A stretch of DNA of 64,000 nt, taken from contig WARS01000093.1 in NCBI GenBank assembly GCA_008933995.1, forward strand, positions 3,509,501 to 3,573,500, read 5' to 3'. Both the position numbers and the translations under genes were made by a program. The notes under the pieces were generated by a model. That model was not told the origin of the DNA. It searched no databases and saw only the letters and a program-made list of their open reading frames with translations. This stretch comes from Datnioides undecimradiatus (Eukaryota > Chordata > Actinopteri > Lobotiformes > Datnioididae). Of this stretch, positions 23,188 to 34,984 are shown piece after piece. The first letter of the stretch is position 1. Each line of letters starts with the position of its first letter.

Positions 23188-25276
23188 GTATGAAGCCATT
23201 TTTCAACAGGTAAAGGTCACCCATCACTGTGCACGAGCACCTGAGATCGCCGCTAACAGCTTCTCTCCCTGCATTTCACTCAGATACAGCAGGAATCAAG
23301 GCATCGTGGCTTTCAGTGCAGAAAGCAGGAATTAGAGTTTACGCAGGAGCAGGAGCAGCTGCAGCATCACTTCCTGCTTTAAAACCTGTTATTTCATTCA
23401 AATAAACAGTCCAGTGTTACAGAGTGCAGGTGATGCAGCTGAGCAGGCGATTAGCTTAGCATAGCTTACCATAAAGACCAGAAACCGTGAGCCAGTACAA
23501 TGACAACATGCAAGCACTGTACATTTTACCATTTTACCACAACAAATGATGAGAAAATAAAACTGCAGACTCATTAATAACATGAATAATGTTTAGCTGC
23601 AGCTCTGATGCACAGGTGTCTGTCTGAAAATACCTGAAAACACCTGTAGACTAAAACTCAAAGCCAATGAGACGTTTGTTTCTGCAGCCAGTCAAGTTCC
23701 AGCTTCAGTCCTGACTCATTAACACACGCAGGAAGTGGAGTGAAGGGATTCAATAAATTCATACATATGTGAATATATTGTATTTTTTGTATTATATTGT
23801 ATTATATCATTATTATTGTGTTATTTACTTGTCCTGTACCTGTGTCAAACATGTAAATTTCTAAAATATAAATAACATTTATTAAATTAAAATAGACCTG
23901 TTGGTGAGTATCATCATCGTGAACAGACAGACAGTGAAAGGACGTGTTGTTATCCCGTCCTGTATCTCGTTTGGAGATGCATTCATTTAATTTAAAAACT
24001 CTCGTCTAACATCGTTTGAGGTCTGAAGTCGCCTCAGACTGAGGTCGAGGATGAAGCGCGGCCACTTTATTTGGTTCAAACTCCTCAGAACAATCTGCTA
24101 AACTCCTGGCTTCATTTACCTCGGTGACGAGCTCATCGAGGCGAGGAAGAGACACATCTGAAATAAGAGAAAGAAAAAGTTCCAAGTTCTGATTCAGAGG
24201 AGTTTAATTATAACTTCATGAACTAAACTGGTGTAAATAAGAGGCAGCGTCAGTGTTTTCAAGGACTTTAAAACACTTTTTAAAGGGACTATTTTCAAGG
24301 TTTTCCAGCACCTTGTGTGAACTGTGTTAACGTAATAAACAGTTTCACTCCCTGCAGGAGTTTTCCTCCTGCAGCCGAGTCCGTGTCACATCCCATGCGA
24401 CGCCTCTGTTGGTGAAGCACTGTCACACCTCACAAGTCAATAACTTCCACGGCTCATAAATATCCACAGAAAAGGCTCAGTTATGATTTGCCAAAGTACA
24501 GACGGCACATTGTTCATCTCAGCGTGGATGAAAGCGCGATGGGCCGTCGCTAAACAACATTAGAAGATGTTTCCTGCTCTGATCTCCATCTGCTTCAGCT
24601 GATCTGTTTAAACCGGGAGGAGGTGAAGCTGCAGTCACGTCAGATCTGCTGCAGACGTTTACACATTTCTGTCTCTGTCAGACTGTGACACTGGTTCAAC
24701 CTCTGCATCGTACAGGCGAGATGCCGCACTGCCCATTGCTGGAAAACTGACGCATCGACTGCAGATGAGCAGCTGAAGAGCCTCTCTGGCTGTCTGACCA
24801 TGGAAACACAAAGACTCCGCTGAGAGACACCCACAGACCCGCCGACACACCTGATGCAACAAACCCAGTGTCAAACCCAGTCCTCCGCTCTGAGTCCGTT
24901 GATACGTTGATTCACTACATTTTATGTCCTGTGTGTGCATGAACATGAGGGTGGAGGTGAGGAGCCTTCTTATCACTCTCGGTTGTTTCATTTAAAAAGG
25001 CTGAATATAAACAGGAGGGGATGAAAGGTGAAAGAGAGACGTGAATGTGAGTGGACACATTGAGGAGAGAGTCGGCACAGGTGAGAGCGTATTTCCTGAG
25101 ATGTGTGAAGTGAACGACGGGGAGGAGAAGAAACGAGTGAACACAGACATAAAGAGACGACGGCCGAGTGAAAGCAGGAGCAGAGAAGGATCAAAAGCGA
25201 AGGTGGAAGAGAGGCTGAGAGGATTTCCATTTACTTCGCTGGGGATGTGATTAAGGTTGCTGTGGTGATGCTTGCT

Positions 25277-25290
25277 GTAACCATGGCAAC
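25277..25290. promoter_or_regulatory. RFX X-box match
   Basis: GTAACC-AT-GGCAAC satisfies the RFX consensus at every fixed position. No gene start is visible nearby. Confidence 0.4.
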
Positions 25291-25584
25291 AGAGGCATTG
25301 TGATAGGTGCAGTGCAGTGGTCCACGCTGAGAGCTGATGGTGAGGTTCTCTGCCTGGACATCGAGAGGATGGAGAAACCTTCGTGGAGACAGGAGACGGA
25401 GCAGCTTCTCATTGGTCAGCTCCGTGGACAGTGCTAGTTGCTAGTTAGCGGCTCTTTTACACTTTTATATATAAACTGCACCAGATTACGACAGTTTATT
25501 CACAAAATAACCTGTTTCCCTCCACATTTCCTGTTCCAACGTTCATCTAACATATAAAAACCAATGAACTAGTGTATCAGCTTC

Positions 25585-25745
25585 AGAGTCGTAACCTTGT
25601 GCAGTGATACTGCGCTCACAGAGCTCCTGTCCTGTGACCACATAAAGCTTCATCTGCTCGACCTCCTCCAGTGACTCTTCAGATGGAATGTCATTTTGAG
25701 GTAAGGGGAAGTTGTGAGGCGGGTGCAGAGCAACGGTTGTGTTAA
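25585..25745 (-). pseudogene. Decayed mariner transposase C-terminal fragment
   Basis: On the minus strand, the peptide TTVALHPPHNFPLP resembles the mariner stretch TTVxPHPPYSPDLAP around the third catalytic aspartate. The aspartate itself is not recognisable. It is followed by SLEEVEQ and then GQELCERSITAQGYDSEAD, which matches the usual mariner C-terminus (W-E-R-C-x-A-Q-G-x-Y-F-E-G). The segment between the two matches is shorter than normal. The last 40 bp are clearly related at DNA level to the mariner segment at 63650-63700. No terminal repeats were found, so this is an old internally deleted remnant. Confidence 0.45.
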
Positions 25746-26089
25746 AGCAGAAAAACTCTAATGCGTGATGGAGCGTACAAGCGCCAACACGCCACAGTTA
25801 CTGTTACTGCCCAGTCTGAGACTTTCTGCTGTCAGAAAGTTTGTCAAAGTTTCCAAAACCGAAGCTTGAACGACTTTAAAATGACACAAAACACTTTGAA
25901 ATGGTAAAAATGCAACAGCTGCTTCGTAAGTTAGTTCGTTTCTTTGGCTCCACACACACAAACACACCTCTCAGGCTTCGCTCGCGTGCGTTCTCCACTT
26001 TCCAAGGTTCATGTGAAATCCGAACCCGTCCCGCCTGCAGTCAGCCTGAGCACAGGTAGAAACCTCCCGGCCACCGACTTGGAAGTCAG

Positions 26090-26310
26090 ATATAGGCGTC
26101 TGTGTCAGTAATCGTATCAGATAATTGAATCATTTGCTTCATGTCATCAAGCCTGCGTTGCCCCCACAGCCTCACCAGAGCTGCCGTGGGGGGTGGGGGA
26201 GGTCTGCAGCATCGCCGCATGTTTCAATTTCCAACCTCAACAGCCGGCCGCGATGCTATCAGCCGGGGAGACAGACGGCGTGATATCAAAAGATGTTTTA
26301 ATGTCATTTC
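26090..26310. other. Candidate conserved non-coding element
   Basis: Repeat-free block with CAGTAATCGTATCAGATAAT, TTGAATCATTTGCTTCATG and a later GATATCAAAAGATGTTTTAA. It resembles developmental enhancers in texture. Inference only. Confidence 0.25.
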
Positions 26311-27889
26311 AAAGGGATAGAAGGTGGTAGAGAGGAGGTGGAGGGGCTGCTGGGAGAGAAAGGCCGGCCCAAAGCTCCGTCAGGACACAGATGATGGACG
26401 TGACACAGCGTTTATTGATTCCAGTTGTTAATGAAGTCTGTCAGAACATGTTGAGGACACTGATTTCAACAAGATTAATCAGCTGATATGACGCTCGCCA
26501 CCAGACGTTCACCATAAAGATGCATTTCTTCTTCAGCTCTGAGAATAAACCCATGAAAAGAGTCTTGTGGAGGCCAGTGTGCAGGCAGCGATGCACAGCA
26601 GAGTCCAAACAGGAGGCAGTTAAACAGAAATTACAGCACCGGGCGCTCAATCGATGCAGACAGCGGCGGAGGAGAGAGGCGGCCGCGACACGGTCGATTC
26701 TCCGGTCCGGTAACTATCACTCCCACAGGGATGCAAGACCTGTAATAATCACAAATAACATTGTTTGCAGGGGACTCAATTCAATGAAGTGCAGCAGTGA
26801 AAGTGACATTTCCTGACCTCCCTCCGTAAAAAACATACTGTACAGACGAGAGCGGGGAGCCAGGGTGGACATGATGCTCACTGGGAAAAAGGTTCTGCGG
26901 AGAACTGAGAGTCGGTTCGTCTGCTTAACCTGCAGCTGATTCTGCTGCTGCAAACACTGAAAGTCTCTCTGGATGAGACACGGTGCTAACAAACGTCTTT
27001 GCACAGAGAAATCCAACCTTTCCTGGAACTAAGATTTTGAATTTGACAAACAAACTGTCTCCACCCCGACACAGGTGTGGTCCAAACACATGGAAATGTT
27101 CTTCAGGCTTTACTTTGTTCAGCCACAGCAGCTAATTAACAGTCACTTAATCAATGCAGAGATGTCAAATATCACATGTTCATGCTGTGATTGACAGTTT
27201 TATGACAAACAACTTCACATCAGACCCTGGATTCATTTAAAGCTGAGCAGACTTTATGTTGGTGGATTTGTTGCAGAAGCATCGATATCAAATACAGCAG
27301 CAAAGTTTCAGAAAGATGAGCGTGAATTAGATTTTAAACACAGCGTGATGTCTCTTTCAGGTAAAATTCATTTGAAAAAGTAGAATATCTGTGACGTGAG
27401 CTTCAAACCTCAACCTTGGAGCTGACAAAAAACACAAATTTCTCCTTTTGTATGTTTCACTTTTAATAAAAACAGAATAGAAACAGCCTAAAGCATCCAA
27501 ATGATGCTTTTCTGCAGCTGACTGACCAGTAAATTACACATTTATCAATATTTTTATAATTATTTACCTTTAAAGGAACAAAAACAATACGGTTTCACTG
27601 GTTAAACACTTCAAAAATATCAGTCAATAACACTAAACTGGAGGAACAGTAAATGGAAACTTGATAATTTTCATATCACAGTTCCCAGTGAAACCAGCAT
27701 ATTGTTACATATTTGATGGTTTAAACATGTTTTAACGACTTTAAGGCTTTAAGCAGACGTGGTTCACACCATTTTATCTTTTACGCTCTGAGAAATACTT
27801 TTATATTTTAAAAGAAAGGAAACAACCAAATTATCTTTGTTGTTTTCTCCTCTAGCAGGAAATGGCACTCGCTCGGGGAGCCTCCGTTA

Positions 27890-28150
27890 ACGGGGGACAG
27901 AAACTAATTTTCGGTGGGGTTTCAGGGAGCAGCAGAACGAGATAATCGCCCCGAACATATAGCGAATCCATATTCGCTGACGGCGGAGGGACGTTTTATT
28001 GAAAAGGAAGAAGTCCCGTGGTTCAGAATTCATCCTCGGCTTTTCTGCTCTGAAATTCTTTTCAGCTCTTTTCAAAAGGTTACAGACACATTGTCATGCA
28101 CTATTCATGCTGGAGCGGACCATTGTGCGCCGTCTGTGACAGAGGAAAAG
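27890..28150. other. Candidate conserved non-coding element
   Basis: Repeat-free block containing an imperfect inverted repeat (GCGAATCCATATTCGC at 27962-27977) and several ATTCAT/TTCAT words. It differs from the AT-rich sequence to its left. Inference only. Confidence 0.22.
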
Positions 28151-29936
28151 GTTGGAATAAGTAGAAAATGTATGTTTTTGTGGCTGTGACTAAGTGTGAG
28201 GCCGCTGAAAAAGACACTTTGGCAGCGTCTGTTTGATGTCCCAGCGTGAGCTTCACACCTTCAGCAACGACCATTAATATTTCAAAAGGAGTTGTGACTC
28301 TTTCTCACATCCACAATCCTTTTTCTACAGTTTCTATTTCATCTCTTCTTACATTACAACCTTTTTCATCTGCCTTCTTTATTCACTCAGTTTCATCTCC
28401 CGTCATGTTGCTTCTTCCATCATCTCCACCTCCGTTTGCTCCTCATCCCTCTGCTCCCCAGGAACAAAACAGACAGACTGCGGCGCGATCAGGAAAGCAA
28501 AGCAACGATGGAATCAGATTCATGAAGCTAAGAAGCTGCAGCATTTAACAGGCTTGAAACAAGAAGAGGAAAGTTTCATTTAATGTGTTGATCCTCAGGT
28601 TAACATTAGACGAACAACATTAAGCTGTAATCTTACTGATGTTCATTCAGGACGCTCACTGACACAAAGGAGGAGGCTACGTTGGGGTGAAAAGCTAAGC
28701 TAATCAAAGTATCTCCTGTTAGCAACACTTGACTTGACCCGAGGTTATTGTTGGACTTGAATGAATAAATCATGAATGAATAAATCATGCTTCAGGTTTG
28801 ACTTTTCATTGGTTAATTATCTTATTTCCTCCATCTCAGTGTGAAAATGCCTGATAACGTCATAAAAGCAGACGTTTGATGGCGTTTCCTGCCTGAACAG
28901 TGCAGCTGCCGTATGCTCTGTTGATCACATGACGGCGGTCCATGTTGCATTCACTGCTGCTGAAATCCTGTCCTATGAATCCAACGTGACTGTCATAGCT
29001 ACAGAAGAAGATATCGTTTATTTCCAGAGGAGTTGAACCAACATGGAGGCTCAAGACTTTAAATCACCACCATGCAGCATGTGCACATGTACATGTGTGT
29101 TTATGTTGACACGCCAGATGGAGGCCGCCATATGTCTGAGATGAAACTGCAGCGTGCGAGATGCACGGACGCTCATTATCACTGCGTGCAGGGAAGGCAG
29201 CGTCTAGACATTTGATGCACATTAGATGAGGTCCTGAACTCCTCCCAGAGAGATCGTGAGTAACATCACGACTTCAAAACATTTATAACAGAGAGAAAAA
29301 AACGATTATTTCTGTTAATTAGGAAAAACGCTGCAGAGCTCATTCAGCTGTTCCCACATCATCCTGACCCAACATCTATGGTGGAGTTGGCCTCAGAGCC
29401 GGAGAAGCTGCAGATGTGATAGAAACACCTCATCCATCTCCGACATGTGAGGACAGATGTTTGAGGCTACTAATTCCCAGAGGGGGGACGTCGATATCCA
29501 GGTATGAAAGCGTCTCTAATCTCTGTTCAGCAGACGAGAACGGTAGATTGAGATCACGCTCCGATCCAAGAGCTCTCAGCTGAAATAAAGAGACATAAAG
29601 TCCCAGAGGAGGAAGATGGAGGAGGAGGTGTTGCACCTTGAACAGGTAGCTGATGATTCAGCATCCTGCTCTAACCAATCACACAGCTGAGAGCATGAGA
29701 CACCTGAGAAATCAGAGCGGTTCTTTATTATCCAACAAAAACAAAACCCACGTTGCTATAAACAGTTGTTTTTGATTTCTGCTTATTTTTCTGGGGCAAA
29801 AAGGCTCCAAAGAGCTGAAGCTGGTCTGATGGAGACTGATGGATACATATACAAGGTTTGTTTTGGACTTGAATGCATCATTTACTCCTGAAAATATAAA
29901 TATCTAACATCAAATAATGCGAATTTTAGACCAGCA

Positions 29937-29987
29937 GCTCTGGGGTCCATTTAACAAACTATCAGTTTGTTAAATGGACCCCAGAGC
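29937..29987. repeat. Perfect palindrome, 24-bp arms and 3-nt spacer
   Basis: The left arm (29937-29960, GCTCTGGGGTCC...) and right arm (29964-29987, ...GGACCCCAGAGC) are exact reverse complements over 24 bp, separated by ATC. No mobile-element ends are recognisable beside it. The loop is too small for a typical microRNA precursor. Confidence 0.97.
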
Positions 29988-30284
29988 AATGAAGTATCAA
30001 AACAGAACATTTGAGGAGGCTAATGCTAACTAGCACTTTTGAACTAATTACAGGTTTGTTTAATCTAAAAAGATAAACGTGAATGATTGAAAGTGTGTTT
30101 GAATTTACAACCTCTTGTTTTTAAAGCTAATGTTCATTTGAAGGAAACGTGTTGTTGAATCCCGTGTTCCTGCAGACGTTAATGATGCCGGGCGACTCAG
30201 ACCATTTGACTTTCAGTTCAGCAGCAGCCGACGGTTCTTGCTGTAATCTGATAACATGATCCATTTCAGAGACGGTGGAGAAAA

Positions 30285-30645
30285 GTGTTTCTCTCCTTCT
30301 TTCTGTATTCTCTCCATCAAAGCAGAGAGAAATGGGTCTGCTCTGGAGGGATGAAAACCCACAGAGGGAAACCATCATCTCTGCTTCCTTCACTTCCGTT
30401 CTCTATTCATCTCTCATTTCGTTTTCATGCTGCTCTTCCTCTTTTGTTTTGGCCTCTCATCCTCCCTTCCATCCATTCTCTCTCCTCCCTCCTTTCTTTT
30501 CTTCCATCGTCCTTCCTTCCTCCTCTCCTACCACCTCACTTCCTCTCCTGTCTCTCGTCGCACTCTTTCCTTTTCCTCCTTTCCTTCTCCTCTTTCCTTG
30601 TTTGTCACCTCAGCTTTCTTCCTCTCTCCTCCGTCCTTTCTGTCA

Positions 30646-30687
<42 letters not shown>

Positions 30688-30690
30688 CTG
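30285..30690. repeat. Pyrimidine-rich tract with terminal (CT)n
   Basis: About 400 bp of C/T-rich sequence (CCTTCC, TTCCTC words) ending in a clean CT run at 30651-30687. Confidence 0.9.
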
Positions 30691-31155
30691 ATGAATGCAG
30701 ATGGCTGCTCGATCGTCCCGGGAGGTCTCTTTACTTTCTTCTCTGCAGGAGTAACAGAGCAGGAGGGATGGAGCTGCTGTTTTAATGATTAAAGTGGTCC
30801 ATATGGTGTCCACCACCTAACGACCACTGGTGGAGCTGTATGTTAACGACAACAAAGAGCTGCTCTGCAAACTCATCGCACAACAAACTGCTGTCGACCA
30901 ATCCCAACAGGACACTGAGCCCCACCCCCTGAGGGTCTCTGAGGCCTCTGATTGGGTAATGACCCTTTAAAGCGAGGGCACCAGGTGATTCAGGTTGGTC
31001 GTGCGGGACAATGCTGAGCAAAGTCTGCTGCAACAAACTTGAAGCCAATAATAGAGCTAATGGTTTCCGTGGTTACCACTGATGCCACCCTCAAACGGCG
31101 CTTGGAGGTCACATGCTCACAGTGTGTTTGGCATTTAAAGAAGAAAGAGAATGCT

Positions 31156-31168
31156 GTTGCCTGGCAAC
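31156..31168. promoter_or_regulatory. RFX X-box match, 1-nt spacer
   Basis: GTTGCC-T-GGCAAC is a perfect inverted pair fitting the RFX consensus. Confidence 0.4.
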
Positions 31169-31232
31169 AGACAACAAAAACGGACTCATGTCCTTCCTGC
31201 ATCTCCGGAGATGGTGAGTGAGGAGTTTCATT

Positions 31233-31425
31233 TTAACTCTCTGGAGTCGACGGACGCGCCAGCGCGTCCAAATCACGTGACCGATTTAAGACGACATAGC
31301 AGCAAGACGCAATTAATTTGTGTCGAAAGTGCGGACTTCAAACTACATACTAGTTTTTAAATGGTGTTGATAGGCCAAGTAAAACCAGACTTATGATGAG
31401 TTATTTACACCGTGTTTTTTACCAA
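31233..31425. mobile_element. Possible piggyBac-type element end
   Basis: A TTAA (31233-31236, the piggyBac target) is followed by CTCTCTGGAGTCGACGGAC and a perfect 8-bp hairpin (GGACGCGC / GCGCGTCC, 31252-31269). TTAA followed by C-T-C-T-GGAGTC resembles the ends of fish piggyBac-like elements as I remember them. No matching opposite end or transposase was found. The right limit is arbitrary, set at the neighbouring LTR. Confidence 0.3.
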
Positions 31426-31429
31426 ACGT

Positions 31430-32055
31430 TGTTGTCAGGTTTGGTTGAGCTGCCTTTTGAAACTCGCAGTGAATCCACAATCTCTGACCTCCCCTCCGTC
31501 CCAAACTCCCCTCGGGCACCGACAAAAAGCAGCTTTGAACATATTTGGTGAACACGCACCATATGCTGCTTTACAAGCGCAGGTACAGACATCGACACCT
31601 GGAGGGCAGCGGCAGTGGTGGCGTGGGAGGAAATACAGCTTCATATACAGCTGGTGTAATTGTAATTTCAATTTCTTTGTGTTCAACCACTTGAGACACC
31701 CCACTTCCTACTCTCTCACCCAGACACTAAGTCCTTTTGTCTTTTAATTCGTGATGTCTAGACCTCCCAATAAACTTCCCATTTGGACACAAAACCCTGC
31801 AGGATACCCCAGGTGTGAGACACACCCTAGGAAGTCAGTGCCAACACCGGCAGCAGATGGACGGGTGTGAAACACACTTTAGGGGGGTGTTCCTCAAGGT
31901 ATAAAAGGTTCAGGTCTCCCCATGCTCGGGGTCTTTCTTCACTCTCACTGCTCACGTGTCGACTGACCTTTTCTTTGCAAAGAAAATAAAAACCTTGTCG
32001 GCCGGCAGAAGTCTCTATTTCATTCTTCACCAGAGGACGAGAAATTTCCACAACA
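31430..32055 (+). mobile_element. Probable solo LTR of a retrovirus-like element
   Basis: A segment of about 626 bp is bounded by TGTTGT at the left and ACAACA at the right, an inverted terminal pair of the TG...CA type. It has LTR architecture in the right order: a TATAAAAG box at 31900-31907, then a polyadenylation signal AATAAA at 31985-31990 about 85 bp further on, then a GT/CT-rich stretch and the TTTCCACAACA end. No gag, pol or env sequence, primer-binding site or second LTR is visible. I found no clear target-site duplication, so the ends are approximate. Family not determined. It is a fossil. Confidence 0.58.
31900..31907 (+). promoter_or_regulatory. TATA box of the solo LTR
   Basis: TATAAAAG in a GC-moderate context, with an expected start site near 31930 and the AATAAA signal downstream, as in retroviral-type U3/R regions. 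Confidence 0.5.
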
Positions 32056-34950
32056 CTGGCTGTCATCTTTAAAGCTGTGACGAAGAAAGAGCGGGAAGCA
32101 TTTTAATTACAGCTCCTGTGAGGTGACGGAGAACGAACGGCAAGTGGCGTTCACCGTTCTTTGAAACACTGGGCAGGTTTTTGCTGAAAGTGAAGGTTCA
32201 ACATTATATTTAAATACCGTGATGACTCAGTTATGACAAACTCACAATGAGCTTTTAGCTTTTGTTTCCTCTTATAGTTTGATAAACTATAATCCACAGT
32301 GCTTCTGAATCACTCATCCCATTTACCTTCTGTTCTGTTTCCATTCATCAGCTTCAGGATGATGCTGCTGAAATGAGATAATTACATATTCGTGGGCTGT
32401 AAATGATTAAAGAGTAAAACAATTAAGCCTCCGCCCTCATTTAGCTCGTCCAATTCACTCTGGAGTCGTTCAGACTGCTTTCAATCAAGCAGGAGGCGGG
32501 CTTTAGCGAGTGATCGCCCCCTTTAGGTGGTCTCATGTAAGCACACACTGTGTATTGTGCATACATGAGACTGAGGTATTTTACAAACAGGCATTCTGCA
32601 TAACAATGATTTAAACTCATTAGGGTTAGAGTTAAAGACCTAAAACAGCAGACAACTAACACCATGCATTTTCTTTTATATCTGTGAACAAAATGCAGCC
32701 ACTTGTGTTGCTTCTCTGGAGAATCGGCCTGTCCTGTCACTTTACACAGATGGATGTCTCCAGTGAAGGTGCACAGGGTTTCCTGCAGCTCTTCCACCTC
32801 TGAGCAGGATGTCAGTCTGTTCATGTGATGTGTCAGAGCAACAACGCTGTCAGGAGGTACTTTCCTGGTTTGCTGATGGTAACCCATGCCTCATACAGAC
32901 TGGTCTTCTGTCCTACTGAGGGTTTGAGTGTATGCCTGCATAGTAGATGCTCTGTACAACAAACAGAGCCGTAAGCCTTAGTTTCTCCCTGGTGCCCATG
33001 CTTTGTTGGGTAATGTCCTTGCATAGCTTGACGGGCGACTGCACATTGGCCATGCCTCCAGTGCCAAACTCTGTGCACACACCTATGAACAACATCGTGT
33101 ACAAACTGTAAAAGGGTCTGTATGTACAGAAGTCAGTCTCTATTAGAAGGAATTACTTCTAGCACACAGCACTTTAACACTGATGCACTGCTGCATTAGC
33201 AGAGACAAGATCTGGATCCCTTCAAAGAGCCATCATTACCACCATAACATCACTGTTATGATGCTGCCAGTTAAAAAAACCATTCACTTCCCACTTTAAC
33301 CAGCTTCGCTTCACTGCTCATCACCCTCCTGCAGTCATTTCATATTGTCCGTATGAGCACAAACACAATTTGTTTAAACTTGTTGATGTGCTTGACCTGC
33401 CTTTCATTCCCCCCATCAGTTATTCTTTTTGATAAAAGTGCTTAATGAAAGTCTTTCAGACTGACACGTCGGGTCTCACTGAGCAGAAAGAGACTAATAC
33501 AGACAGAGACAGACAACAGCGACAGGACTGATGGAGCCAGGGAAACTGAAGAAATGTGATAAAATGTCTGGAGGCTGTTATGAGCTCCCGGTCCTTTATC
33601 CCCGCCAAGCTCGGGGCAATTTCACAGGAAATACAAGAGGTGGGAAGCAGGTGAGAAGACGGAGTGGGACAGACTCTTAAAATGGAATAAATTACTCTCC
33701 TCTCAGAGGCAGAAATGAGCAGAATTGATACCTGAATCCATTTCGCGATTTAAAGCAGAGTGACGCAGAACATGGTGATTACCATCAAAGTCCAGGATCA
33801 GAGAGAAGGACGATAATTTGGTGCTGGAGTCAAGAGATAATGTGGTCGGAGTGCTCGCTGTTGTGGGCTGCAGTCGGATAACATGCTGCCTCCACTGATT
33901 TAAAAGCAACGCTGTAACCCACTTCACCCACTTCAAAACACCACTGGGACTAATGCTGCACCATCTCCACTGAAAGTGGGAACAAATGGCTGATGTTTGA
34001 GATTAAATTGTGCCACTGTTGTTGAAGTCCTTCAGTTAAAATAACCCAAAACCTTTTTGGGTCCATGAACTAGTTTTTGTTGTCTCGTTGTTTGTTTCTG
34101 GGTAAACACAAACAACATGAAGTCACATTTCCATGTTTTTCAAGACTCCTGAACCGAAAGCAAGAAGAAAAAGCCAAAATATGAAACCACAGAGCTGAAG
34201 GACATCAACGGTCTGCTGTGTCTCATATTTCTGCTGCAGCTTCAGCTACAACATGTAAATTTCAATATTAGCCACTCAAGGTGTAGAAACACCACCCAGA
34301 CTGGTGATCATTCAGACAACACTCATCAAATTCATCGTCAAAGAAGCAGCTGCTCTGGAGGAAGTTTGGCCTGATATTAAAATAACTGTGACGTTGAGTT
34401 GAGGGTTAAAGTCCGGCTTCATCTGTTTGGTTCTGATCAGCGAGAACGAAAACCTTTTCAAACTCAGTCTCATTCATCTGCTGTTTGCTGTCGTTTCTTG
34501 TTAACATTTGCCTTTCTGAGATCTGGGCCGCGTCTCTAGAGCAATGTTGGTGTGTCCTCATGGGACAAACCTGAAGACGAACTGAAACCTACAAAGACTG
34601 GACAGATTGTTTACAACAACATACTGAACCACCAGTAAACAGCAAAGCTTCAGAGGCAAACGACCCTGCTAATCCCAGCGCCAACACCAACTGCCACGGG
34701 CTCTTGTACCAACACAAACGTGGACGCCAACAGGCAGTGTTCAGTGTTTATATGCAGCGATATATCTGTGCTCCAAAGGACAAACAGGGTGGGTGACAGG
34801 TGGAGAGATCCTGGGTGGAGGTGTGTGGGACTGTGGACTGTGGAGAAAGACAACTTCAGGTGCGGTTGTTTATTTACAGGTGTGTCTCCCTTGACGACAC
34901 AAGTGACGTCACTGGTTGCTGACGTCAGTCGCAAATATCAAAATGTTGAT
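32056..34950. other. No recognised gene; unexplained minus-strand frames
   Basis: Minus-strand frames of 148, 81 and 63 codons overlap in different registers at 32441-33104. None has a recognisable domain. They might reflect an old gene or repeat remnant. The rest (33100-34950) shows nothing identifiable. Confidence 0.45.
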
Positions 34951-34956
34951 AATAAC

Positions 34957-34980
34957 AGCAACAACAACAACAACAACAAC
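34957..34980. repeat. (CAA)n trinucleotide repeat
   Basis: CAA run of about 24 bp at the left edge of the degenerate minisatellite. Confidence 0.93.
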
Positions 34981-34984
34981 TCAC

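Larger units (their letters stand above)
22235..25580. other. No confirmed gene; facing microsatellites and one exon-like segment
   Basis: Besides the listed repeats and the exon-like segment at 23144-23187, this is anonymous sequence. 23760-23890 is strongly AT-rich. Frames of 60-110 codons (for example minus 24659-24991) carry no motifs. An RFX X-box lies at 25277-25290. Confidence 0.5.
25750..29930. other. No recognised gene; two candidate conserved blocks
   Basis: Anonymous sequence apart from 26090-26310 and 27890-28150. 27440-27840 is AT-rich. A long pyrimidine tract with an acceptor-like CCCCAG lies at 28300-28462, but no donor-bounded exon follows convincingly. Frames up to 100 codons lack motifs. 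Confidence 0.5.
29990..31230. other. No recognised gene; pyrimidine tract and X-box
   Basis: Contains a 400-bp pyrimidine-rich tract ending in a CT repeat. The long Ser/Leu frames at 30275-30792 are products of that tract. An X-box with one-base spacer lies at 31156-31168, and a weaker relative (GTTTCCGTGGTTAC) lies at 31061-31074. Confidence 0.55.

Noticed and set aside
28300-28560. Terminal-exon-like segment after a strong pyrimidine tract (acceptor at 28462)
   Set aside because: None of the three frames gives a recognisable peptide and no partner exon is visible.
30275-30792. Three overlapping plus-strand frames of 121-166 codons
   Set aside because: They are products of the C/T-rich tract and CT repeat (Ser/Leu/Pro/Phe runs in every frame).
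32514-32530. CTCF-like CGCCCCCTTTAGGTGG
   Set aside because: The core departs from the CTCF consensus at several positions and there is no supporting context.
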